Under the pieces are notes generated by a model. The model made no database searches. It was not told the origin of the DNA and worked only from the letters and a program-made list of their open reading frames with translations. A DNA stretch of 64,000 nucleotides from Tetraselmis striata (Eukaryota; Chlorophyta; Chlorodendrophyceae; Chlorodendrales; Chlorodendraceae), in NCBI GenBank assembly GCA_006384855.1, contig VCJN01000118.1, forward strand, positions 59,075 to 123,074, given 5' to 3'. Positions 1 through 9,407 of this stretch are shown piece after piece (positions within the stretch are counted from its first letter, which is position 1; every line of letters starts with the position of its first letter). Made by a program: the position numbers and the translations under genes.

Positions 1-376
1 CAGAATCGCCAGAGGTGAAGCTACATACATATACGTCCACAGAGTCCGGCCACAGAGTCTACAGAGTCCGGCCACAAGCAGCATACCGCTGCGGTTCGCA
101 GCTTCGAGGCGGGGTGTCCTACTTGGTGTGCCGGTATTCCGCGCTGAAGATCGAAATGTCGGTTGGTGTCAGTCTTTGGCGTCGGTCCTACCGGTACCGT
201 ACCGGCCAGGGTGATGACGGTGCTTATTGACGCTTTTTTTATCTGTCCGTGGCGAGGATTATTACGCGCTGGGGGGCGGTACGGTAGCGAATAGGAACCA
301 GCGCTAATCCTACTACAGTACCGTACACGTCGTACTGGTGCCGCCGTTCAGTACGACGGCCGCTTTTACGCGGCTT
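1..376. other. Non-coding left edge; part of an interrupted repeat
   Basis: I see no gene with supporting homology here. The stretch is rich in GGTACC/CGGTACCG-type words that also occur near 3690-3750 and 40100-40200, next to LINE-like fragments. Its last bases, GCCGCTTTTACGCGGCTT, match GCCGCTTTTAGGCGGCTT at 5205-5222, which suggests it belongs to the same repeat family. That family copy was split by the split-direct-repeat element that begins at about 377. Confidence 0.4.
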
Positions 377-385
377 GATCTGACC

Positions 386-566
386 TAAACTAGTTTATGG
401 GGTTTCCACCCTTGACCTAACCGCTTTTTAGCTACAAGTGCTGCTCAGTGGTACGGGAACTAGTAACTGTTGTTGCGCCCTTGTTGGGTGCAGCACGAGT
501 AGACATAAAAGCAGCCAGAACAGCTGAGCCTGCCATCTTCCAGTTTTCGCTGCGTTCCACGCAGCG
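386..566 (+). repeat. Split direct repeat A1 (181 bp)
   Basis: Begins TAAACTAGTTTATGGGG and ends CGTTCCACGCAGCG. It appears identical by eye to A2 at 3301-3481. A related, diverged copy lies on the minus strand at about 22790-22977 in an older element. Confidence 0.9.
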
Positions 567-679
567 ATGTAAAAACTGTCTCGTAACCCGTTGCGAGCAA
601 GGTCACCCCAGGTTGTTCAAGACCACACCCGGCTCGCCACCCGAGTGTGAAATTCTCGTCCGTACGTCCGTGCGTTACC

Positions 680-1555
680 ATGTCAGATGGAGAAGAACCC
701 GTCGCTGAGCCGACGTTGCAGTCGCTGAACGCAGATATGAGAGCCCAGTCTTCATTACTGCGAGAGCTGGCTACAGCTGTGGCACAATTGACGGCTCGTG
801 ATCGCGTTGTTGATGGAGAAGGGGCACATGGCTCCGGCTCAGGGCAGCGCTTCGCGGGACAGCCGACAGGCAGCGGGGGAGCCGCAGAGCGCCCCGACTT
901 GCTAGAGCTAGCCCAGAGCGGCCGTGTCGGAGCAAAATCCGTGAGTGCCGAGGATGATTACCTCGCGGTGCCAGAGCTACTGCAGAGAGCAGAGTCTGGT
1001 TACGAGGCCGTTCGACCGGTCAGCCGAGTGCCTGGACTTTTCCCTTTGAGCACCGACCTAACGAACGAGTACCTCAAGCAGGATGACCGGCGTCTGCCGG
1101 CCCAGGAGGAGTACTTGTGGATGTCGTGTTTCGGGGCCCACATGGCCGCCCTTTTCGTGGCGCTCGACGAGCTGCTACCTTACGTCCCCGCCACTAACCA
1201 GGACTTCACCCCCTACCTCGCGAGAGCTCGGAATCACGCCGAGGCCATCGACAAGGCGTTTCGTTTTCGTCTAGCCTTCCTGCGGAAACTGAATGAGATC
1301 AAGCGGGTGCACGGTGACCAAGGTGTTCTGGACGTGCTGCGAGCTCAGCATTTTCAGCCTGCTTCGGAGCATTTGGGTTCTGCAATTTTTGGGGACCTCA
1401 TGAGGGACTACGAGCGTCGTGTCTTCGCGGCGACCGTTGCCAGCATCGCCAAGGCGACCGCTACTTCTCGAGTAGCGGCTGCAGCTGCAGGTCGCGGGCG
1501 TGGGCGAGGACGTGGTGGCGGACGTGGACGTGGCCGCGAAGGTGAGCACGAGTGA
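680..1555 (+). CDS. Gag-like protein of the DIRS/PAT-like element
   Basis: A 291-residue ORF starting at the first ATG (MSDGEEPV). It has a central globular region with the segments YLWMSCFGAHMAALF and DFTPYLARARNHAEAIDKAF (about residues 150-210) and ends in a basic Arg-Gly tail (about 275-291) suited to nucleic-acid binding. The 5'-most position in the element and the RG tail are typical of gag of DIRS-type elements, where it would coat the RNA intermediate. No zinc knuckle is visible. A second, broken copy of the DFTPYLARAR region lies at 23777-24109, showing that this is a repeated transposon gene. No host function is suggested. Confidence 0.7.
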   Translation: MSDGEEPVAEPTLQSLNADMRAQSSLLRELATAVAQLTARDRVVDGEGAHGSGSGQRFAGQPTGSGGAAERPDLLELAQSGRVGAKSVSAEDDYLAVPELLQRAESGYEAVRPVSRVPGLFPLSTDLTNEYLKQDDRRLPAQEEYLWMSCFGAHMAALFVALDELLPYVPATNQDFTPYLARARNHAEAIDKAFRFRLAFLRKLNEIKRVHGDQGVLDVLRAQHFQPASEHLGSAIFGDLMRDYERRVFAATVASIAKATATSRVAAAAAGRGRGRGRGGGRGRGREGEHE

Positions 1556-1701
1556 CGGTGTGGGGCGCCGCTCGTCGGAGCTGCAGGAGCCTTGCGAGGC
1601 CACCTTTCGGTGACCGCCGCAAGACGCACCCTTGCAGCTCAACGGCGGGATGAGCGCCCTGTGTCAGGACCTGGCCCCCCCACCTTACAAATTTCATTTA
1701 G

Positions 1702-3216
1702 ACCTTCCTCGGTACGGCGCTTCTTACAGCTACAGCCGAGTGCGGCTCAACCATCCGCACGCCTGCACATGGCGGCTCAACCATCCGCCTTTCTTACAAC
1801 CCCATCTCTGCGTTCGTCGGTTGTTACACTACGTGTTACAACCGGTTCCAACGACCAAGTTTCGCGCGTGTACGTTACGCACGTGACAGGCGCTATGAGC
1901 GCGAAGGGCGCGCGGGGCGGCCCTCTTACCTAAACCTAGCCCCGCAAACCCGTACTGGAGCTACTGCAAACCCGTCCAGCAACTACCGGCCAACCGCCGG
2001 GAACCTAACCGTTGCTGCCGAGTACTTTGCGAACAGTAGCCGTGCCGGTGGAACTCTGTCAGTAAAACGACGCACTTACGTAATTGACGAGCCCGCAGCT
2101 ATCGCTCCATGGGCTGCGTCACTGCGATCTCGACTGCAGGACGCGTTCGGCTCAGACGAGCTAGGCCAGCGGACGCTCGACCTGCTCTCCAGCTCCCTCA
2201 GCGCTCAGACCCTCAAGAGCTACGCCGGCAGGTTGTCTCAGTTCGCTGAGTTCTGCCACGACTCCGAGAACATCAGCCCGCTGGAAGCGACTACTGCTAC
2301 TGTTGTTCGGTACGTTGCCTGGATCGGGGAGCGAGGGCACATCGCAGCTAAATCGCTGCAGCCCTACCTGTCTGCCATCAACACCTTCTTTGAGCTGCAC
2401 AACCTCGTCCCGATCGCCAAGGACAGCCTACACCTCACTTCAGCAAGACGTGGGTTAATGTTGCGTCAGCGCCGACTGGACGCTGCCCCTTTGCGTGTCC
2501 CTCTGCCTGCAGATGTAGCTTACCGCTTCGTCTCAAAGGCCGAGCTAATTGTGTCTGCTCCTTACCCAGAGTCCCACCTCGACTACCGAGCCCTCTTGGC
2601 CTCGGTTGTCAACTTCCTGTTCTTTGCCAGGGGCCTTACTGGCGTCTCCTGTCGAGTGCAAGATGTGCATGTCGACACCTACAACATCACCTTGCAGATC
2701 TACCGCGAGAAGGGTCGCGCTGGCCGGCGGGGACCCGGCGACCTGCGCGTACTTCTCCTTCCAGTGTCCGAGCACCCTCGAGTGGCACGTCTCTTGCACT
2801 ACTTCATCGACAACGTCCAGTCTGCCCCCCTGGTTACTGTTGGCTTGGCTGCCTCCAACTTCTGGGCTGTCAATGTGGCTGAGCAGTCCAAACCTTGGAC
2901 TGCGGCTACGATGTCAGACTGGTTGTCTACAGCAGTCAACCTAGTCAACGCTGCCCCCCCTGCTGGCACTTCCTGGACTTCACACAGTCTACGCAAGGGC
3001 GCAGCCTCTGCAGCAAACGCCATCGGAGCGCCACTGTCCCACATCCGCTACCAAGGCGGTTGGGCCACTAACTCTGATGTCGTTCTGGACTACATCGACC
3101 CCAACGTTCTTCCTTCTCCTGGCGCGTGGTTCTTCTTTGGACACATCGCCCCCCTCCGCCACTTCCAAGTCCAACAGGACTCCGCAGCGGTGGCCTTCCC
3201 AGTGCCTCCTTCATGA
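1702..3216 (+). CDS. Tyrosine recombinase (integrase) of the DIRS/PAT-like element
   Basis: Open frame of 504 codons from the stop at 1699 to the stop ending at 3216. No in-frame ATG precedes the conserved region, so it may be expressed as a fusion or by frameshift from gag; I give the full open frame. The catalytic part holds SHSLRKGAAS (the H-x-x-R pair), RYQGGW (the usual H/W position) and VVLDYID (nucleophilic Tyr), near the C-terminus as in phage-integrase-fold enzymes. The N-terminal SAM-like part includes VRYVAWIGERG. The role expected from the family is integrating a circular cDNA. Relatives of YVAWIGERG and of EHPR(V/I)ARLL occur in the broken minus-strand copy at 22544-25690. Confidence 0.85.
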   Translation, partial: TFLGTALLTATAECGSTIRTPAHGGSTIRLSYNPISAFVGCYTTCYNRFQRPSFARVRYARDRRYEREGRAGRPSYLNLAPQTRTGATANPSSNYRPTAGNLTVAAEYFANSSRAGGTLSVKRRTYVIDEPAAIAPWAASLRSRLQDAFGSDELGQRTLDLLSSSLSAQTLKSYAGRLSQFAEFCHDSENISPLEATTATVVRYVAWIGERGHIAAKSLQPYLSAINTFFELHNLVPIAKDSLHLTSARRGLMLRQRRLDAAPLRVPLPADVAYRFVSKAELIVSAPYPESHLDYRALLASVVNFLFFARGLTGVSCRVQDVHVDTYNITLQIYREKGRAGRRGPGDLRVLLLPVSEHPRVARLLHYFIDNVQSAPLVTVGLAASNFWAVNVAEQSKPWTAATMSDWLSTAVNLVNAAPPAGTSWTSHSLRKGAASAANAIGAPLSHIRYQGGWATNSDVVLDYIDPNVLPSPGAWFFFGHIAPLRHFQVQQDSAAVAFPVPPS

Positions 3217-3269
3217 CTTGGCGCTACCCCTTCTCCGTCAATCCACCGCTCTCTACGTTCGCTCAAGAC

Positions 3270-3297
3270 TGGCAAAACCAGACTCAACTTTGAAATG
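3270..3297 (+). repeat. Split direct repeat B1 (28 bp)
   Basis: TGGCAAAACCAGACTCAACT followed by TTGAAATG. It is identical to B2 at 3575-3602 and is separated from A2 by only three bases (ATC), as expected at the B1-A2 junction of such elements. Confidence 0.9.
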
Positions 3298-3300
3298 ATC

Positions 3301-3481
3301 TAAACTAGTTTATGGGGTTTCCACCCTTGACCTAACCGCTTTTTAGCTACAAGTGCTGCTCAGTGGTACGGGAACTAGTAACTGTTGTTGCGCCCTTGTT
3401 GGGTGCAGCACGAGTAGACATAAAAGCAGCCAGAACAGCTGAGCCTGCCATCTTCCAGTTTTCGCTGCGTTCCACGCAGCG
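3301..3481 (+). repeat. Split direct repeat A2 (181 bp)
   Basis: Appears identical to A1 (386-566) by visual comparison of the whole repeat. It lies between B1 and B2, which defines the split-direct-repeat end of the element. Confidence 0.9.
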
Positions 3482-3574
3482 CCCCCCCTGACTCCGTTTT
3501 CCCTCCACGCTTTTCACTTTACCTTCCTGCCAATTTTGGCTCTTGACCGTGTAAAACAGCCTGCGCGACCTTTT

Positions 3575-3602
3575 TGGCAAAACCAGACTCAACTTTGAAA
3601 TG
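3575..3602 (+). repeat. Split direct repeat B2 (28 bp), right end of element
   Basis: Same 28 bases as B1. The next bases, TTGATTTTTTATAGTACT, resemble TTGATTTTTTAGTACTACTT at 5224, which marks where flanking DNA resumes. Confidence 0.85.
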
Positions 3603-3753
3603 TTGATTTTTTATAGTACTGCTTATTTCATCGGTGGATTTGTTACTGGTGCGACAGGTTGTCGTTCGCTATCCCGGGCACTCCTACTGTGGTACGGGCG
3701 GTTGCTACAGCATTTTACACGGGCGCTACCGACCCGTACCGGTAGTTGCGTTC

Positions 3754-4980
3754 GTTCGTGACGCCGCCTTTATCGGCTGCATGAATGACATCCTCCCAAG
3801 GTTCCTAACTAGGAACTCCGGCACCAACACCCCCACCCCTGGTTTCTTTGACCCACAGCTTGATTGAGTCCGTACTTGGCCGAGGCAGCTTCAACGCAAC
3901 TTCTTCCGCCCGCCGGTATGATCCCTTCCTCAACGATGTGCGTGGGTCGGGCAGCTACGCCGCGGCGGTCATGCGCAAGGCGTGGGGCCGCCTCCAAGCG
4001 GCTATTGCTGGCCACCTCAGCAACGCAGATGCGCGCGTGATGGAGCGGGAAGCGGAGGCTGCGTCGAGCTCGCAAAAGGAGCTGACGGCATTTCTAGACC
4101 AGGCCAACAACTATGACTCGGCTTCAAAATGAGGTGCGTGTGCGCTCTCCCTGTCACATGTGGGGATTGGATATTGTTAAACCAGCTCGATGCGGCGTCG
4201 GGCATGTAGATAGTGTCCATCCCCACCGCGCGGACGGTCATGACTCCGCATGAATTGCGGAAGGTCGTGGCCGGGTACTTCTTTCTGCCTAGCCCGTGCT
4301 TGGCCCCGGTGGTCGGGACTCGGGAGCCAGATCATTCTGCCCTGGACATAGCACAACTCCGTCAATGTTGACCTAGACGGCGACGCGGTCTTGAACCTCC
4401 CGGCACCTGGAGACGCCCACTGGCGTGTACAACGCGACGCTATCGCAGACGCCTTCCGCGATCACTGTATGTGGTCACGACCTGGGTATCGCTGTACACC
4501 GGGAGGTAGATGACTCCTTCCAGCAGGCAGTGCCTCTCGGCAACACCGTACCCAGGGATGAACTCAAGGACCTAGTGCCAGACGCAGAGCTCTCCCTCCC
4601 GGCGTTCAACGTCGTGACCGGGGGCTATGATCCCCGAAGCTTGAAACCCACATTGCTGGAGTTTAAGATTATGCGGTACAGGGTCAAGTACACTGCAGTG
4701 CCCCGGGCCACGGCTGTGGATCGGGTTGAGCGCTCCCTGTTGCGCGACATACAACGGGGATTGGCAGCGGGAGATGCGGCGTGGCACAACACGGAGCCCG
4801 GACAGAAGGGCCCTCTTCGACACATCCCGGATACGTCGGAGTACACGGGCATGGTCTTCGGCACAGTGGGTGAGGTGAGCAAGGGGGTGCGCCGCACAGT
4901 GCCCAGTGTCGCATGCTTGGCTGCGGATTGGGGTGCCCTCTCATCGCGAGGCACTCGGTGCACCACCGGGGCTCACTAGG
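3754..4980 (+). pseudogene. 3' fragment of a LINE-like retroelement polyprotein
   Basis: Begins with RDAAFIGCMNDILPRF, nearly the same as RDAAFFGCMNAILPRL at the end of the reverse-transcriptase fragment at 41330-41384, so this looks like the continuation of the same family. Reading then moves through several frames (3848-4132, then 4425-4979). The last part contains VPDAELSLP ... TLLEFKIMRY and ATAVDRVERSLLRDIQRGL. The PD...EFK spacing looks like a PD-(D/E)XK nuclease core, of the kind carried at the C-terminus of some non-LTR retrotransposons; that assignment is inference. No intact ORF spans the fragment. Confidence is good that it is retroelement debris and lower for the domain. Confidence 0.55.
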
Positions 4981-6462
4981 AGGCCTTACTCGCAAGAGAT
5001 TTCCTCGGGGTCCTGAGCATGGTGGAGGCTTGAGAGCGTGCTCGCTGCCTCATCCGACGGCGCAGATTCGCCTGCCATCCCATTGCCGAAGCTGCACATC
5101 ACGTCCGAGGATCTCCCTCCCACACACGTGCACGCGTGGCCCGGACTCTGAACCGTGCGCGCATCACTCATGCATCCATCCCGCCTCATGCGGGATGCGG
5201 GCCGCTTTTAGGCGGCTTCCTGTGTTGATTTTTTAGTACTACTTCTAGCAGTATATTTGTTACTGCCCTTCTTGTAATTCAAACCAGTAGTTGCGAGTCC
5301 TTTTAGGGTTTGTGTAGTTTGCTTGTTTTGGGCCTTGTGTAGTTCACACCAGCCGTACCTTACCTGCCTGGACGCTGTAGAGGACCCATCACGTGAATCA
5401 TAAATACATAGCGACGATATCCGAGGATTTATTAGGGATTGCATGCCGATGAAATATGTAGCAGCAACGCAGCCTCGTAGTCGTTTCCTGGTCGTCATCC
5501 TGATCGTAGCGACTAGTAACAGATATATAATTATAGTCGCTACATGAGCTAGCAGCAGAAGGCGCGATATCAGGAAAAGCGTAGCCACTGGTCGTTTCCT
5601 GATATTGATCTGTTTAACGTCGTGTTTTTGGCGCATACGAGTACCCGGTACTTCTGCGAAGCCGGTACAGACTGCTAATTGTTACGAGTACCCCGTACCC
5701 GTACGGGTAGCGACGCGACTCGTATTCGCAGTAACGCAGTAACACAGCAGCGAGTCAGTGACGCATGGCAGTAAAGTTCCAGGGACTCGCACCATGCAGT
5801 AGCTTATGGCCCAGCAATGGGCGGTAAGCCTCGCTACATAATGCGCTCATTTGATTGAGTGCTGCATGAGCGGCATCTGACGTTTGTGTAAGCAATGCTG
5901 TACCCAGTGATTTCCAGGTAGTTCATCCCGGATTTCCATCATATACCCTTAGCAGCAGGTGTGACATCATAAAACTCTTTATTTAGGGGTCATTTTACTA
6001 GCGGTGCCCCGCGCGGCCTCCACGTGTAGATCGAGATATCAGTTTGACTGTATATGCAAAGCGATGTAGTCGATTGTCAGTCGTCATGGCATCCTCTTGG
6101 GCGTCAATTTGGAAAGCTAGACAGATATGCAGTATCACAATCTCACCTACAATTTGGGCTTAAGTATTATGTGATAAACCGCATGCCAGGCTGAAATACA
6201 TGCGTTGACATAGTGGCGTTGCCAATGATTGGATGGTATTGAATACTGACTTGGTCATGACATGTTCTCATTTGTCGGCATGGCACATCAGGCTATGAGG
6301 ATGCGGATTGTGGATTGTCTCTTTTCAGCGGATGAAAGCTGGGGCGAATGACTTGACCGCCGCCACCACCACCATCGGCACCATCATCATTATCATTGCA
6401 GCCTGTATCCGCTTACATCAGCACATTGTAAATCGACGTTGGCAGCGCGTGACACATTGGCA
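4981..6462. other. Gene-free stretch with repeat fragments
   Basis: No coding region can be supported. At 5205-5265 there is an uninterrupted relative of the DNA flanking the 377-3602 element. At 5544-5570 is a dispersed word, ATGAGCTAGCAGCAGAAGGC, also found at 39273-39297 and inverted at 12236-12270. The remainder is AT-richer than the genes and carries short GTAGCGAC/GTCGCTAC inverted words. Confidence 0.45.
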
Positions 6463-7614
6463 TCACCCCGTGCGCCGCTCGCGCACCCTCATGGGTGGCA
6501 GCGTCAACTGCGTGGGCGTATTCAAGCCGCCGCCCTCAATGTCTCCAGCTTCCCCAATCGGTTCCGCCGAAAACACTCCAGCAGATCGCCATTCCCTCCT
6601 GATCACAAACCTCCTGGCGAGCAGCAGCAGCTTTCCCTTGCTGGAGCTGATGCTGCTGCCCCACGCCAGGGTCTTGAAGTACAGCTTCCCCTCCGGCAAA
6701 CTGATGTCCCCTTTGGACATCCCGCTGACTGACACATTGAACCGCAGCGTGTCGCCGTCCAGGCTCCAGGAACCCCCTTCCAGCCTCATCGGCACGAACG
6801 CGCCGACGCCAATGACCTCTAGCAGACCGCCGGCCTTGAATTCGATGGCAAGTGGGGCCAGAATGCGCCGCCCGCTCGCGCCCCAGTCCGGCGGCATCCA
6901 CGTCCCGGGCTCGCGGCCGATGTCCAGAGTCAACCGGTAGCGCTTCCCGACGAGCGCCTTGCCCGCTGCGCCCTGCAGCCCTAGCTTCCGCGTCACGGCG
7001 TTCCCGCGCCCCCGGTCCGTCTGCACCTTGTACACCACCGCCAGAATCACCGCCCACTGGAAGGCCGCGCGGCGCCACCTCGCAGCGTCGAACGGGCGAG
7101 GCGGGGGCGCGCTGTCCGCCGAGCTCTGGGCGGGCTCGGTGGTGAGATACTCCAAGGACTCCTCCGTGCCGTCCGCGTTCAGCAAGCGAGGGATCTCGCG
7201 GGCTGGGGGGGCGCGGGCGGAGGGCAGCTGGGCATTCCCGCGGGTTTTGAAGACGCGCGAGGAAGCAAGGGGTACGGCGTCCTCTGCGTCCGGCGGGAAG
7301 GGGTACGGGTACTCGAGTGCCAGGCAGCAAGCGCCGTTCACCGACAACGACGCTGCAACGCCCAATAAGGCCACCGATGCGCGTCGGGCCGTTGCCGCAA
7401 AGGATGCACCGCTCCTGCAATCGAAGGTGTCCGTCGCCGCCTCGCCGGGCTTCGCGCCAGCAGCCTCGCGGGGGACAGCAGAGCTCCGTACCGAGGGCGC
7501 ACGCCAGCGTGCACGCACGTGCGGCCACTGCCGAGTTTGTGCTAAACGTCGACAAATCCGTAATAACAGTCGAGTTGACGGGGAGTGCTGCTGCAGCTGC
7601 GGCTGCGGCGCCAT
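6463..7614 (-). CDS. Plastid-targeted conserved protein of unknown function
   Basis: Single-exon reading frame of 383 aa starting at ATG 7614 (MAPQPQLQQH). The first ~60 residues are rich in Ser, Ala and Arg and nearly free of acidic residues, as in chloroplast transit peptides. They are followed at about 75-105 by an Arg-Arg plus hydrophobic stretch (ARRASVALLGVAASLSV), which could be a twin-arginine thylakoid signal or a membrane anchor. A second hydrophobic segment (WAVILAVVYKV) lies near residue 185. The C-terminal domain carries LDIGREPGTWMPPDWG, a motif I recall from plant and algal plastid proteins without assigned function. A beta-rich, lipocalin-like fold is possible but unproven. 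It diverges from SLD5. Confidence 0.65.
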   Translation of the reverse strand: MAPQPQLQQHSPSTRLLLRICRRLAQTRQWPHVRARWRAPSVRSSAVPREAAGAKPGEAATDTFDCRSGASFAATARRASVALLGVAASLSVNGACCLALEYPYPFPPDAEDAVPLASSRVFKTRGNAQLPSARAPPAREIPRLLNADGTEESLEYLTTEPAQSSADSAPPPRPFDAARWRRAAFQWAVILAVVYKVQTDRGRGNAVTRKLGLQGAAGKALVGKRYRLTLDIGREPGTWMPPDWGASGRRILAPLAIEFKAGGLLEVIGVGAFVPMRLEGGSWSLDGDTLRFNVSVSGMSKGDISLPEGKLYFKTLAWGSSISSSKGKLLLLARRFVIRREWRSAGVFSAEPIGEAGDIEGGGLNTPTQLTLPPMRVRERRTG

Positions 7615-8402
7615 CGCGTCCGTATTCCGGGCTGTCGCTTGCAACGAGCAACGCGAATCTGTTGCGGTTGGGGGAGCGCGTGATGTCGGGTTGGTGGTAG
7701 ATGCGATGCTGCTGCTATGCCGCCGAAGGTACGTAGGCGCGGGCGCGCCTTGCGCCGCGCTCGTCTGCCCTCCGGCGTCCCACCGTGGCAGCCTGTGAGT
7801 CGCTATGCTACCCGGGCAGAAGGTGCGGCATCAGGCGTTTATATGTGATGACGACGTGAATGATCCATATGGTATGCGTACATTTTCCGTTGTTATTCGT
7901 TGACCAGACTGGAAATATAAAGTTAGCGCGATGATGATGCCCTGCGCGCCGCTCTGAGTACTCATAGAAACGCATATTATACGATGTAAATACGATGATA
8001 CTACGTTACCATGACAGAATATTCGGAAACGCATCACCCCCGCCGCGCGAATATATCGCCAGGCGCCAGCGCACAATTTCAAATTCAGCAAGCTCGATCG
8101 TCAGGTGTCGAACGACGACCCAGGGTCGGCGGTGTGCACGGGGCCGCGGAGTAGTTCCGACGTATCGACCTCCCAAATGGCAGCAGTCGTCCGTGCTCAA
8201 CCAGGTAGCCAGTGCCTGACATCTTGCACTTTCTCCGAGCCCCGAAGCTCCGGTCCCTGCTTCCTGCCCTGGGCCTGGACAACGTGAATGCAGCGGCGGG
8301 CCTGAGCGGAGCTTCGTCCTTTGGGCCAAAAACACGAACAAACTCGTTCAATAGTCAGCGGCGGCAGCGGCGGGGTGGGCCCAAGCCGGGCAGCGCAGCG
8401 CG
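7615..8402. promoter_or_regulatory. Divergent intergenic region between the plastid-protein gene and SLD5
   Basis: About 790 bp separating two outward-facing start codons, so it must hold both 5' UTRs and promoters. There is an AT-rich segment around 7850-8000 in otherwise GC-rich DNA, including AAATATAAAG near 7912. No specific factor site can be named. Confidence 0.4.
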
Positions 8403-9342
8403 ATGGCATCCGACTCGCTGCTGCTGAAGGAGGCGCTGATGTGCGAGAAGGCCTCCCCGGAGATTCTGGCCTTCAAGGAGGCTCTGGTGGAGCGCGTGAC
8501 GGCTCACCTGGCCAGCCTGGCGAGCAAGATCGCCTCGCTGGACGCCGACCCCGCTGCCGACCTCGCGCGCACACTGTACCAGTACGAGGAGAGCCGGGTG
8601 CGCTACATGCTGCGCAGCTACCACCGCGTGCGCGTCATGAAGATCGAGAAGTACGTGATGAGCATTCTGGACGATGACGCCACGCTAGAAAAGCTGTCCG
8701 ACAAGGAGCGGTGAGTCCCCGCCCCCCCCCCCCCCCCCCCCCCCCCCCTCTCAAGACGGCTCCCTTTTCCGCTCTTTGTTGTATTTATTTTCTTTCAATT
8801 CTATCATCTGTTTTCCTCATTTATCAACAGCGGCGATACTCTGTTTCCTACCGACCATGTTCATGCGATGGTCACTGCCCCCGACCCGTGACGAAGCACC
8901 TGCGTACACCTGCCAGGCCACTGCCACGTGCACTCATCACAGCGCTTCTCTGACCCGCGTCGCTCTTCTCGCCCGCTCCTGCACGAAAGCATGCATGCGA
9001 ATGCCCGGCTGAGCAGCGCGCTGTCCGGCCCGCCGCCGCAGGGAGTTTGCTGAGGGGTACCTGGTCGCACTGGGGTCGCACCTGAAGGAGACGGTGCTGA
9101 ACCACCTGCCGGAGAGCTTCGACTCGCTGGTGTTCCAGTCCTCCGCCAGCAGCGGGAAGGACATGGTGCCGCAGCCGGACCTGGACAGCCACTGCTTCTG
9201 CCGCGTGCTGGAGGACGTGGGGCTGGTGGAGTTGGACAACGAGGGCGAGGAGAGCGCGGAGTTTGCCAAGGACGACCTGTTTGTGGTGCGCTACCGGCCA
9301 GTGCGCCACCTGCTGGAGGCCGGCAAGATTGAGCTCATCTGA
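8403..9342 (+). CDS. SLD5: GINS complex subunit SLD5
   Basis: Two exons, 8403-8710 and 9042-9342, joined at a GTGAGT donor and a CCGCAG acceptor to give 202 aa. The N-terminal helical domain shows EESRVRYMLRSYHRVRVMKI and the C-terminal part has CFCRVLEDVGLVEL and a final VRYRPVRHLLEAGKIELI, all matching SLD5/GINS4. SLD5, with PSF1-3, forms GINS, the partner of CDC45 and MCM2-7 in the replicative helicase, and acts in the nucleus. Length is close to the usual ~220 aa. The intron begins GTGAGTCCCC and then runs into a ~30-base C tract. A TGTAA polyadenylation-like word lies 61 nt past the stop. Confidence 0.93.
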
Positions 9343-9402
9343 GGCGCCGTCCCACTCCGCCCCCCCTCACCACCACCACCATCATCACCACCACTACGCT
9401 CC

Positions 9403-9407
9403 TGTAA
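9403..9407 (+). terminator. Possible TGTAA polyadenylation signal of SLD5
   Basis: TGTAA is the usual chlorophyte near-upstream poly(A) signal. Here it stands 61 nt after the SLD5 stop codon, a reasonable 3' UTR position. This is position and motif evidence only. Confidence 0.4.

Larger units (their letters stand above)
377..3602 (+). mobile_element. DIRS/PAT-like tyrosine-recombinase retroelement with split direct repeats, lacking RT
   Basis: About 3.2 kb. The layout is A1 (386-566), gag-like ORF, tyrosine-recombinase ORF, B1 (3270-3297), A2 (3301-3481), B2 (3575-3602). This A1-body-B1-A2-B2 order is the split-direct-repeat signature of PAT/Ngaro/Kangaroo-type members of the DIRS order, which insert through a tyrosine recombinase and make no target duplication. 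The A copies look identical over 181 bp, so insertion or last activity is recent. Autonomous relatives also carry RT and RNase H. Here only about 150 bp separate the gag stop (1555) from the open recombinase frame (from 1702), so those enzymes are absent. The outer ends are inferred by comparison with a paralogous sequence at 5205-5265. Confidence 0.85.

Noticed and set aside
6536-7651. Long second open frame (about 371 codons) over the plastid-protein gene
   Set aside because: It is an overlapping frame on the same strand, made of Arg/Gly/Ala-rich low-complexity sequence with no motif, a shadow of the GC-rich real gene.
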